A stretch of 50,677 nucleotides of DNA, from NCBI GenBank assembly GCA_029975055.1, contig JARKPU010000080.1, forward strand, positions 1 through 50,677, in the 5' to 3' direction. Positions 35,335 through 43,883 of the stretch are shown here, in pieces. This stretch comes from Anaerolinea sp. (GTDB lineage Bacteria; Chloroflexota; Anaerolineae; Anaerolineales; Anaerolineaceae). The notes beneath the pieces were generated by a model, which did not search any database, was not told the DNA's origin, and was given only the letters and a program-made list of their open reading frames with translations. Positions within the stretch are counted from its first letter, which is position 1, and every line of letters starts with the position of its first letter. A program made the position numbers and the translations under genes.

Positions 35335-38300
35335 TCAACCCTCGCCAAATTCCTTGAACTCATCGAACTCCTTCAATTCGCCCATGATCTCATCCAGCTC
35401 GGTCTGCCCCCAGTTGAAATCACGGAAATCCTCAGCCGAGGGCTTCTGCGCGGAGGCCGGCTCGGAGCCAGCCGCAATTTCCAGCAAGGCCTGGCGGTAT
35501 GCATCGAGCAGCTTTTCCATCGTTTCGCGGCGGTGCAGGCCGGTGGAATACGTCCAATCCAGCCCAAGGCAGCCGCCGAGGATGCCGCCGTTGATCTCCC
35601 ACACCGCCGGGCGCAGGCCCTGGGGGTGGCGCTCGGCGCCGCGAGATTCCCCGGCCAGGCCGAGGGGACTCTCGTCCAACAGGCCGCCGGATTGCCCCAG
35701 GTAGTTGAAGCAAATCTCTCCGCGCATCCGGCGCTTGAGTTCAAGGCGCACGGAAGGATCGGGGTGGTAGGCTGCCAGCAGGCCGAATCCGAAGCCCTTA
35801 TTGTGCAGCCGGTTCAACGCTTCTTTCACTGCCCGCACCGCCCCGGCCGGGCCGCTCTCTGCCAGGCGGATGTGCAGCGGGTATTGCGTGGTGAACCAGC
35901 CGATCGTGCGAGAGATATCGACCGGCGCGCCGATCTCCTCGCGCCCGTGGCCTTCCAGCTCGATCTGCCAATCCTGCTCGCCGTAACAGGCGCGGAGAGC
36001 CTGGGCCAGCCCGGCCAGCAGGAGAGTCTGCATGTCGCAGTGATACCGCGCGGCAGCCTGGGCCAGAAATTGCGTGGATGGTTCATCCAGGCTGAGCGGC
36101 AGGGTTTCGGCGTCGCACTCGCGGTTGGAGCCGTTCGGGTCATCCAGCCGGAGAGAAGGCGTCTCAGGCGCTTCTAACCACCAGGGCAGTTCGGCGAGAA
36201 CAGCGGGGCTGGCGGCGAATTCGGCGAGCGCCGCGGCCCAGGCCTGGAAGGAGGTTGACTTGGGCAGCAGCGAAACCGCCTCGCCGCGCGTAAGCTGTTC
36301 GAAGGCCGTCTGAAGGTCTTCCAGGAGGATGCGCCAGGAGAACCCATCGAAGGCGAGGTGGTGCGCGGCGATCAGCAGGCGCGCCCCGCGATCCCGTCCC
36401 AGCCAGAAGAGCCCCGCGCGCAAGAGCGGCCCTTGCGCAAGGTCGAAGCCCGCTTGCACCTCGGCGGCGGCTGCCTGCAAGGCCTGGCGCTGGGCCGAGT
36501 CGTTAAGAGTGGAGATGTCTCGCCGGAGCAGCGGGGCGGCGGGCGGAGGCGGGGCATGGCGGGCCTGCCATGTGCCATCCGGCAGGCGCGAGAAGGTCAG
36601 GCGCAGCGCATCGTGGTGCTCGATGAGCGCCAGGAGGGCCTTTTCAACCAGCGCAGCATCCACTTGCGCATCGAAGCGCAGCATGAGCGACTGGTTCCAG
36701 TGCTCGGGGTGCGGCAGGTCGAGCTCGAAGAACCAGCGCTGGATGGGCGTGAGAATCACCTCGCCTTCGACGAGGCCCTGCTCGGCCTGGGCGCAGGCGG
36801 CGGCGCCGGCGGCCTGCGCCAGCCCGGCAACGGTGGGGTTCTCGAACACCTGGCGCGGGTTGATCTGCAGGCCCTGCTGCCGGGCGCGATAGACCACCTG
36901 GATGGCGAGGATCGAATCGCCGCCCAGCTCGAAGAAGTTATCTTGCCGGTTCACCTGCTTCACGCCGAGCACCGCCTGCCAGATCGCCGCCAGCACGCGC
37001 TCGGCGGGCGTGGAAGGGGGCTCACCTGCCGAGGGCATCGCGCTTTGCGCCGCCTCTGGGGCGGGCAGCAGCTTGCGGTCGAGTTTGCCGTTAGGGGTGA
37101 GGGGGAGCGCATCCAGGCGGACGAACGCATAGGGGATCATGTAATCGGGCAGGCGCTGGCGCAGGCTTTCGCGCAGCCCGGCCGGCTCGGGCGGCGAGGA
37201 TGGGTCTTCGGCCACGTAGTAAGCTACCAGGCGCTTCACCCCGCCGTCTTCGCGCACCCACACGGCTGTTTCCTTCACACCCGGGCAGAGCGAGAGGGCC
37301 GATTCGACCTCGCCGAGTTCGACGCGGAAGCCGCGGATCTTCACCTGGAAGTCCATGCGCCCCAGGCATTCGAGGTTGCCGTCGGGCAGCCAGCGCACCA
37401 GGTCGCCGCTTTTATACATGCGGGCGCCCGGTTCAGGGTTGAACGGGTCCGGCAGGAAGCGCTCGGCGGTGAGTTCGGGGCGGTTGAGGTAGCCGCGCGC
37501 CACGCCCACCCCGCCGATATAGAGCTCGCCGCGCACGCCGATGGGCACCGGCTGGAGGTAGCGGTCGAGCACGTACAGGCGCGTGTTGATGATCGGCTTG
37601 CCGATTGGGATCACCCCGGCTTGGTGCTTGCCGGGCGGGGCCCAATAGCAGCAGCAGCCGACGACCGTCTCGGTGGGGCCGTACTCGTTCACGAGAGCCG
37701 TCTGCGGGGCATATTTTTGCCAGAAGTCGATGTGATCTACCAGCAGGTTTTCGCCGCCGATAATGAAGGCGTGCGTGCAGCGAGCCGCCTGGCCGGGGGG
37801 CATCTGCTCGCCGATCAGCTTGAGGTGGGCGGGGGTGATTTTGATGAGGCAGTTGTCATCCACGCGCTGCATAAAGTCGCCGAGCGCTTCCACCCCCTGC
37901 TCTTCGGGAAGCATGTGCACCGTTCGCCCGGCGAGCAAGACGGGAAACAGGCTGGTGACCGTCAGGTCGAAGCTGATGGACGAGTGCACCGGCGTGCCCT
38001 GCCCTGCTTCCAGCGGGTAGGCCTGGCGGCACCAGGTGAGGTAATTCACCAGGCCGCGGTGGATGATCATCGCGCCTTTGGGCTTGCCGGTGGAGCCGGA
38101 AGTGTAGATGACGTAGGCCAGGTTCTCGGGGCCGACACCCGATTCCACGGGCGAATCCGGGCAGGCTTCGATCTCCGCCCAGTTCGAATCCAGGCACACA
38201 GTGCGCGCCCGCGTGGGCGGAATCTGCCCCAGGATGGCCTGCTGGGTGAGCAGCACGCTCAGGGAGCAATCCTCGAACATGAAGGCCAGGCGCTCGGCCG

Positions 38301-41300
38301 GGTAGTGCGGGTCGAGCGGCACATAAGCGCCGCCGGCTTTGAGGATGCCAAGCAGACCGACCATCATCTCCAGCGAGCGTTCCATGCACAGGCCAACGCA
38401 GACATCCGGCCCCACCCCTTGCGCGGCGAGGAAGTGCGCCAGCCGGTTAGCCCGCCGGTCGAGTTCGGCGTAAGTGAGCGATTGATCCTTATAACGCACG
38501 GCGACGGCCCCTGGCGTGCGCCGCGCCTGCTCTTCGATGAGCTGATGAGTGCAGCGATCGGCGGGGAAGGGCGCTTGAGTGGCGTTCCATTCGTCAATCA
38601 GCAGGCGGCGTTCGCGCTCAGGCAGCAGGGGCAGCCTGCCCACGAGGCAATCGGGGTCTTTCACGATGGAACCCAGCAGGATTTCGAAGTGCTCGATTAA
38701 GCGCGTGATAGTGGGCGAGTCGAACAGGTCGGTGTTGTATTCGATCGCTCCCGCAAGGCGGCCTTCTTCCTCCAGCATAAAGCAGGTCAGGTCGAACTTG
38801 GCCGTTCCGGGGTGGGCTTCGACCGTTTCGATGCGCAGACCGGGCAGGTTTTCACCCTTGCGCGGCGAATTTTGGATGACGAACATCACCTGGAAGAGCG
38901 GGCTGTGGCTGAGGTTCCGCTCGGGCTGCAGCGCATCAACGAGCTTCTCGAAGGGCAGCTCCTGGTGGGCATAGGCCTCCAGGCAGGTTTCGCGCACCTG
39001 CTGGAGGAAGGCGCGGAAGGTCATCTCTTGCGAGAAATCGGCGCGCAGCACCAGCGTGTTGACGAAGAGGCCGATCAAGCTTTCCAGCTCAGCCTGGCCG
39101 CGGTTGGCGATCGGCGTGCCAACGCAGATATCCTCCTGGCCGCTGTAGCGCGCCAGCAGCACCTGGAAGGCCGCCAGGAGCAGCATGAACTGCGAGACGC
39201 CCTCGCGGCGGGCAAGGCCGGTGAGGTTTTGCGAGAGGCCCGCGGGGAGTGAGAAGGTCTGGTAAGCTCCGCGGAAGGTCTGCACGGCCGGCCTTGGGCG
39301 GTCGGTGGGCAGTTCGATCAGCGGCGGGATGCCTGCCAGCTTCTTCTTCCAGTAAGCCAGCTGGTTTTCGAGCACCTCACCCGAGAGGTAGCTGCGCTGC
39401 CAGGCGGCGTAATCGGCGTACTGCAGGATGAGCTCCGGCAGGGGCGAGGGGCGGCCCTCAGAGAAGGCAGGATAGAGCGCGGCCACCTCCTGGATGAGAA
39501 TGTTGCTCGACCAATCGTCGCCGATGATGTGGTGCATGGTCAGCAAGACAATGTGGTCGGCCTCGGCGAGTCGCAGCAGGCGGGCGCGCAGCAGCGGGCC
39601 TCTGGAGAGGTTGAAAGGCTTTTGTGCCTCCTGCTGCACCAGCCGCAGCACGGCCTGGCTGCGCTCTTCTGCCGGGATGGACCTCAGGTCGTCCACCGGC
39701 AGCTCGATGACCAGCTCAGGGTGGATGACCTGGATGGGCAGCCCGTCCACCGTCTCGAAGGTGGTGCGCAGAACCTCGTGGCGGCGGATGATCTCATTTA
39801 CTGCCCGTTCGAGCGCGCACACATCGAGTCGGCCGATCAGGCGGATCGACTCTGGAATGTTATAGAAGGGGCTGTCAGGCTCCAGTTGATCGAGGAACCA
39901 CAGGCGCTGCTGCGCATACGAGAGCTGCAGGGCCTTCGAGCGGTCGGCGGGGCGGATGGGCGGGGCATGCCCGCCGCTATCCTTCTGGCGCAGCGTTTCG
40001 ATCTCCAGCGCCAGGGCGGCGATGGTGGGCATCTCGAAAATCCGGCGCAGGGGCATCTCCACGTGGAAAGCATCGCGCATGCGCGAGACCACCTGGGTGG
40101 CAAGCAGCGAATGCCCGCCGAGCTCGAAGAAGTTGTCTTCCACCCCCACCTTTTCCACGCCCAGCACCCCCTGCCAGATCGCCGCGAGCGCCTCCTCCAC
40201 CGGGGTGCGGGGGGCGATGTAGTGAGTCTGGATATCCAGGTGCGACCAATCCGGCTCGGGGAGGGCTTTGCGGTCGAGTTTGCCGTTGGGGGTGAGGGGG
40301 AGGCTATCCAGGAACACATAGGCCGAAGGAACCATATGATCGGGCAGGCGTGCTTTAAGGTACGCGCGCAGCTGGCTGAGCGTAAATTCGTTGGCCTGCA
40401 GCAGGTTCTGGATGACCCGGTCAATCTCCGCCTGCTCGCCGGGGCGCGGGTCGAAGCGGATGCCGACCCAGTCTTCGCGCACCCACCAAACCACGCCGCA
40501 GGTGGTGATTGCCGCGCCCGAATCCGGCAGGCTGAGCTGCATTTCAAGGCGCTGGCCCCTTTCCCAGGGGTGATCTCTGGCAACCAGGCGCAACCCGCCG
40601 CGCGAGATGTTATCCACACCGGCCCGGCTGTTTTCGCTGCCGTTCCAGCGCACCAGGCATTCGGCGCGCACCGGGATGCGGGTTTGCGCCCGGCGAAGAT
40701 CCTGCACGAGCAGGCCGGCCATCTCCGGCATCTTCTGGCGCGCCTCGCGCAAGAAGTGCAGCAGGCTGTGGCGCGATTGCGGCGTGTGCGCAAAGGCCAT
40801 GCCCGCGCTCCGGCCCTGCTTCCACGTCAGGCTGCCCTCCAGGGTGACGGCTTCTTCGATCTCAGGCCAGTGGAAGGTGACCGAGAGGCGCTCGCCGGGT
40901 TCCAGGCCGGCGGGGACGTCCTCGAAATGCGCGCCGCCCTCCGAGAGATCGGCCAGGTCGAGTGCGAACGGGCCGCCATCGGCGGTGATGCGCCTGGCCT
41001 GGCAGGCTACCTGCACGGGGATGCGGTCGATGGCGAGGTCACTCACCAGGTAAGCCACCAGGCGCTGATCGCGGGCCGAAGGATGCCCGTCTTCGCGCCG
41101 GGGCGAGAGCGCGGTGACGATTGCGTCGCGGATGGCCGGGTGCTGGCGGAGGGTGGATTCAACCTCGCCCACCTCCACGCGGAAGCCGCGGATCTTCACC
41201 TGGTAATCCATGCGGCCGATGAATTCCACCGTTCCATCCTTGAGGTAGCGGGCCATGTCGCCGGTCCGGTAAACCACATCGTTGGGGTTGGCGCTGAATG

Positions 41301-43878
41301 GATCGCGCAGGAACTTCTCGGCGGTCAGTTCGGGGTGATTCAAGTACCCGCGGGCCACCCCCAGCCCGCCGACGAACAACTCGCCGGGCACCAGGGCAGG
41401 CAGCGGCTGCATGTGCCGGTCGAGAATGTACAGGCGTGTGTTGGCAAAGGGCCTGCCGATGGGCACCACGGCATCCGGCGGAAGCTGGATGTTCAGATCG
41501 GCGTAATACGAGCTGTCAATGGTGGCTTCGGTCAACCCGAAGGAGTTCACCAGGCGCGTTTCGGGGCCGCAGAGCGATTGGATGGCGCGGTATTCCTCCA
41601 CGTACCAGATATCCGACCCACAAATCAAGAGGCGCATAAAGGCCAGATTCTGGCGGGTTTCGGTGAGGTAATTGACCAGTCCGCGCAGAACAGCCGGCAC
41701 GAACTCGGCGATATCGATCGCTTCCTCGCGCATCAGGGCATACAGGTCGGCGGGTGAGAGCAGGTAGTCGCGCGGGCAAAGGACGAGTTTTCCGCCGGAG
41801 CAGAGGGCGCGCACCAAGTCGCCGGTGAAGACATCAAAGGCGAAGTTGGCCATTTGCAGGTGCGAACGCATATGGCGCAACTGGTAAGCTTCTTCCCAAC
41901 TCAGGTAAGCGTTGGTGATGCTGCGCTGAGAAACAAGCACGCCTTTGGGCCTGCCGGTGGAGCCGGAAGTGTAGATCAGGTAAGCCAGGTTCTCAGGAGT
42001 AGCGGCGCACGCGAGCGGGGAGCCCTCTTCCTGTGAAATTTCTGCCCAGTCGCGGTCGAGGCAGATGGTTTGAGCGCCGTGCTCCGGCAGGGCATCCAGC
42101 AGGCGGGCCTGGGTGAGCAGCACCGCCACGCCGGAATCGCTCAACATGTAGGCGAGGCGCTCGGCGGGGTAAGATGGATCGATCGGCAGGTATGCGCCAC
42201 CAGTCTTGAGCACCCCCAGCACCGCCACGACCATCTCGACCGAGCGCTCGGCGCAGATCCCGACGATCACATCCGGCCCGACGCCCAGCTTTTGCAGGCG
42301 GCGGGCCAGGCAGTTGGCGCGCGCATCCAGCTCGCGATAGGTGATGCGCTGCGCGGCGGCGCCAGGTTCGGGCGGGCGCCAGACGAGCGCTTCGGCTTCG
42401 GGCGTGGCAGCAACCTGCCTCGCAAACAGCTCGGCGATGGTGCAGTGGGCAAGCGGAAAGTCGCGCGCGGTGTCGTTCCAATCGAAGATGATGCGCTTCC
42501 GTTCGGCGGGGGTGAGCAGGTTGTAGCGCGAGACGGCCTGGTCCGGGTCGGCCAGGATGCCCTCCAGGAGGACGATGTAGTGCGTGAGGATTTGCTCGAC
42601 CGTGTCAGGGTCGAACAGGTCGGTGTTGTATTCCATCGCGGCGTCCAGGCCATCGGGCAGCTCCGAGATGGAGAGCGTCAGGTCGAAAGTGGAGGTGCCC
42701 GTCTCGGCGTCGAGGCTTTCCATGGAAAGACCGGGCAGTTGATACGACCTGGCGGGGGCATTCTGCAGGATGAACATCACCTGGAACAACGGATTAACGC
42801 TCAGGTTGCGTTCGGGTTGGATCGCTTCGATGAGCGAGTCGAAGGGCAGGTCCTGGTTGGAGTAGGCATCCAGGGTGGTCTTGCGCACGCGTTTCAGGAA
42901 GTCTCGGAAGGTTGGCTCGCCGGAAAGGTCGGCGCGCAGGACGAGGGTGTTGACGAAGAAGCCGATCAGGCCTTCCGTTTCGGCCAGGGTGCGGTTGGCA
43001 ATCGGCGAGCCGATGCACAGGTCTTCTTGCCCGCTGTAACGCCCGAGGAGCACCTGGAAGGCTGCCAGCATGAGCATGAACAGGGTTGAGTCTTCGGCGC
43101 GGGCCAGCGCTCGCAGCGCGGCGGCCGACCGGGCATCGATTTTGCGTGAACAGGTGGAACCGTGGAAGCTCTGCACGGCCGGGCGCGGCCGGTCGGTGGG
43201 GAGCTTGAGGATGGGAATATCACCCGCCAGCTGGTGCTTCCAGTACTCGATCTGGGCGTTGATGCCGCTGCCTTCCAGGCGCTCGCGCTGCCAGATGGCA
43301 TAATCGGCGTATTGGATGGGCAGTTCGGGCAGCGGGGAGGGCCGCCCGCCGGTGAAGGCCTCGTAGAGGATGGCGATTTCACGCACCAGCACGCCCATCG
43401 ACCAGCCGTCGGAGATGATGTGGTGCATCGCCAGCACGATGATATGGTCTTCAGGTGCGAGCACCAGCAGGTGAACGCGGAGCAACGGGCCGGTTTGCAG
43501 GTCGAACGGGCGGCGAGCCTCTGCCTCCACCCTGCGCAAGGCTTCGGCCTCGCGCTCAGCGGGCAAGAGGTGCTGCAGGTCGGTGACCTGGAAGGGTATG
43601 TCGGCCGCAGGCGAAACGATCTGCACCGGCTGGCCGTCTTGCGAGGCGAAGGTGGTGCGCAGAGTCTCGTGACGGCGGACGATTTCGTCCAGGCTGCGTT
43701 TCATCGCCTGGATGTCCAGCCGGCCTTTGAGGCGCACAGCCGCCGGGATGTTGTAAAACGCGCTGCCCGGCTCGAGCTGGTCCATGAACCACAGCCTTTG
43801 CTGGGCAAACGAAGCCGGGAAGGCATACACCTCGTCTGCGGCGGGGTTCATCGCGGCGGGCGCATTCGTTTCTGGCAT
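35335..43878 (-). CDS. Two-module NRPS with PilZ-interrupted A domain: C-A(PilZ-PilZ)-T-C-A-T-E
   Basis: 2847 aa. Module 1: C (HHIISDGWSMG near 153), A with hand-read code D-V-G-E-L-C-S-I-D-K, close to the published ornithine code (DVGEIGSIDK), T Ser near 1255. This A domain is split between A8 (VKIRGFRVEVGEVES) and A9 (LPDHMVPSAY) by about 200 residues holding two PilZ domains. Module 2: C with HHIIGDDWSSN (usual Gly replaced by Asp), A code D-L-T-K-I-G-E-V-G-K, one residue from an Asn code, T (LGGDSILAIQ) Ser near 2322. E domain (2370-2800): AAHHLAFDGFSWRILLEDL, ELEGHGRE, RTIGWFTTQYP, CFNYLGQ, so Asn should become D-Asn. An acidic Phe-rich tail (FDEFKEFGEG) may dock to the next protein. The ATG lies 5 nt after the upstream stop. 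Confidence 0.95.
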   Translation of the reverse strand: MPETNAPAAMNPAADEVYAFPASFAQQRLWFMDQLEPGSAFYNIPAAVRLKGRLDIQAMKRSLDEIVRRHETLRTTFASQDGQPVQIVSPAADIPFQVTDLQHLLPAEREAEALRRVEAEARRPFDLQTGPLLRVHLLVLAPEDHIIVLAMHHIISDGWSMGVLVREIAILYEAFTGGRPSPLPELPIQYADYAIWQRERLEGSGINAQIEYWKHQLAGDIPILKLPTDRPRPAVQSFHGSTCSRKIDARSAAALRALARAEDSTLFMLMLAAFQVLLGRYSGQEDLCIGSPIANRTLAETEGLIGFFVNTLVLRADLSGEPTFRDFLKRVRKTTLDAYSNQDLPFDSLIEAIQPERNLSVNPLFQVMFILQNAPARSYQLPGLSMESLDAETGTSTFDLTLSISELPDGLDAAMEYNTDLFDPDTVEQILTHYIVLLEGILADPDQAVSRYNLLTPAERKRIIFDWNDTARDFPLAHCTIAELFARQVAATPEAEALVWRPPEPGAAAQRITYRELDARANCLARRLQKLGVGPDVIVGICAERSVEMVVAVLGVLKTGGAYLPIDPSYPAERLAYMLSDSGVAVLLTQARLLDALPEHGAQTICLDRDWAEISQEEGSPLACAATPENLAYLIYTSGSTGRPKGVLVSQRSITNAYLSWEEAYQLRHMRSHLQMANFAFDVFTGDLVRALCSGGKLVLCPRDYLLSPADLYALMREEAIDIAEFVPAVLRGLVNYLTETRQNLAFMRLLICGSDIWYVEEYRAIQSLCGPETRLVNSFGLTEATIDSSYYADLNIQLPPDAVVPIGRPFANTRLYILDRHMQPLPALVPGELFVGGLGVARGYLNHPELTAEKFLRDPFSANPNDVVYRTGDMARYLKDGTVEFIGRMDYQVKIRGFRVEVGEVESTLRQHPAIRDAIVTALSPRREDGHPSARDQRLVAYLVSDLAIDRIPVQVACQARRITADGGPFALDLADLSEGGAHFEDVPAGLEPGERLSVTFHWPEIEEAVTLEGSLTWKQGRSAGMAFAHTPQSRHSLLHFLREARQKMPEMAGLLVQDLRRAQTRIPVRAECLVRWNGSENSRAGVDNISRGGLRLVARDHPWERGQRLEMQLSLPDSGAAITTCGVVWWVREDWVGIRFDPRPGEQAEIDRVIQNLLQANEFTLSQLRAYLKARLPDHMVPSAYVFLDSLPLTPNGKLDRKALPEPDWSHLDIQTHYIAPRTPVEEALAAIWQGVLGVEKVGVEDNFFELGGHSLLATQVVSRMRDAFHVEMPLRRIFEMPTIAALALEIETLRQKDSGGHAPPIRPADRSKALQLSYAQQRLWFLDQLEPDSPFYNIPESIRLIGRLDVCALERAVNEIIRRHEVLRTTFETVDGLPIQVIHPELVIELPVDDLRSIPAEERSQAVLRLVQQEAQKPFNLSRGPLLRARLLRLAEADHIVLLTMHHIIGDDWSSNILIQEVAALYPAFSEGRPSPLPELILQYADYAAWQRSYLSGEVLENQLAYWKKKLAGIPPLIELPTDRPRPAVQTFRGAYQTFSLPAGLSQNLTGLARREGVSQFMLLLAAFQVLLARYSGQEDICVGTPIANRGQAELESLIGLFVNTLVLRADFSQEMTFRAFLQQVRETCLEAYAHQELPFEKLVDALQPERNLSHSPLFQVMFVIQNSPRKGENLPGLRIETVEAHPGTAKFDLTCFMLEEEGRLAGAIEYNTDLFDSPTITRLIEHFEILLGSIVKDPDCLVGRLPLLPERERRLLIDEWNATQAPFPADRCTHQLIEEQARRTPGAVAVRYKDQSLTYAELDRRANRLAHFLAAQGVGPDVCVGLCMERSLEMMVGLLGILKAGGAYVPLDPHYPAERLAFMFEDCSLSVLLTQQAILGQIPPTRARTVCLDSNWAEIEACPDSPVESGVGPENLAYVIYTSGSTGKPKGAMIIHRGLVNYLTWCRQAYPLEAGQGTPVHSSISFDLTVTSLFPVLLAGRTVHMLPEEQGVEALGDFMQRVDDNCLIKITPAHLKLIGEQMPPGQAARCTHAFIIGGENLLVDHIDFWQKYAPQTALVNEYGPTETVVGCCCYWAPPGKHQAGVIPIGKPIINTRLYVLDRYLQPVPIGVRGELYIGGVGVARGYLNRPELTAERFLPDPFNPEPGARMYKSGDLVRWLPDGNLECLGRMDFQVKIRGFRVELGEVESALSLCPGVKETAVWVREDGGVKRLVAYYVAEDPSSPPEPAGLRESLRQRLPDYMIPYAFVRLDALPLTPNGKLDRKLLPAPEAAQSAMPSAGEPPSTPAERVLAAIWQAVLGVKQVNRQDNFFELGGDSILAIQVVYRARQQGLQINPRQVFENPTVAGLAQAAGAAACAQAEQGLVEGEVILTPIQRWFFELDLPHPEHWNQSLMLRFDAQVDAALVEKALLALIEHHDALRLTFSRLPDGTWQARHAPPPPAAPLLRRDISTLNDSAQRQALQAAAAEVQAGFDLAQGPLLRAGLFWLGRDRGARLLIAAHHLAFDGFSWRILLEDLQTAFEQLTRGEAVSLLPKSTSFQAWAAALAEFAASPAVLAELPWWLEAPETPSLRLDDPNGSNRECDAETLPLSLDEPSTQFLAQAAARYHCDMQTLLLAGLAQALRACYGEQDWQIELEGHGREEIGAPVDISRTIGWFTTQYPLHIRLAESGPAGAVRAVKEALNRLHNKGFGFGLLAAYHPDPSVRLELKRRMRGEICFNYLGQSGGLLDESPLGLAGESRGAERHPQGLRPAVWEINGGILGGCLGLDWTYSTGLHRRETMEKLLDAYRQALLEIAAGSEPASAQKPSAEDFRDFNWGQTELDEIMGELKEFDEFKEFGEG
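40425..41032 (-). other. Tandem PilZ domains inserted in the adenylation domain
   Basis: Within the 2847-aa NRPS. Copy 1 (about residues 950-1040) starts DRIPVQVACQARR and has ADLSEGG: the DxSxxG motif is kept and the RxxxR motif is reduced to RIPVQ. Copy 2 (about 1064-1152) has RIPVR (40666-40680), 22 residues later NISRGG (40594-40613), then GVVWWVREDWVGIRFDP, the standard PilZ barrel end. RxxxR plus (D/N)xSxxG is the known c-di-GMP binding signature, so copy 2 should bind c-di-GMP. The insertion site, between A8 and A9, is the same one used by methyltransferase domains in other interrupted adenylation domains. Confidence 0.85.
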
Positions 43879-43883
43879 AGGGC

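Noticed and set aside
36358..38700. Long plus-strand open frame (780 codons) opposite the NRPS gene, with similar ones at 39529-41757 and 46002-48152
   Set aside because: Antisense frames of GC-rich NRPS genes. They have no recognisable motifs, and the minus-strand frames carry all the domain signatures.
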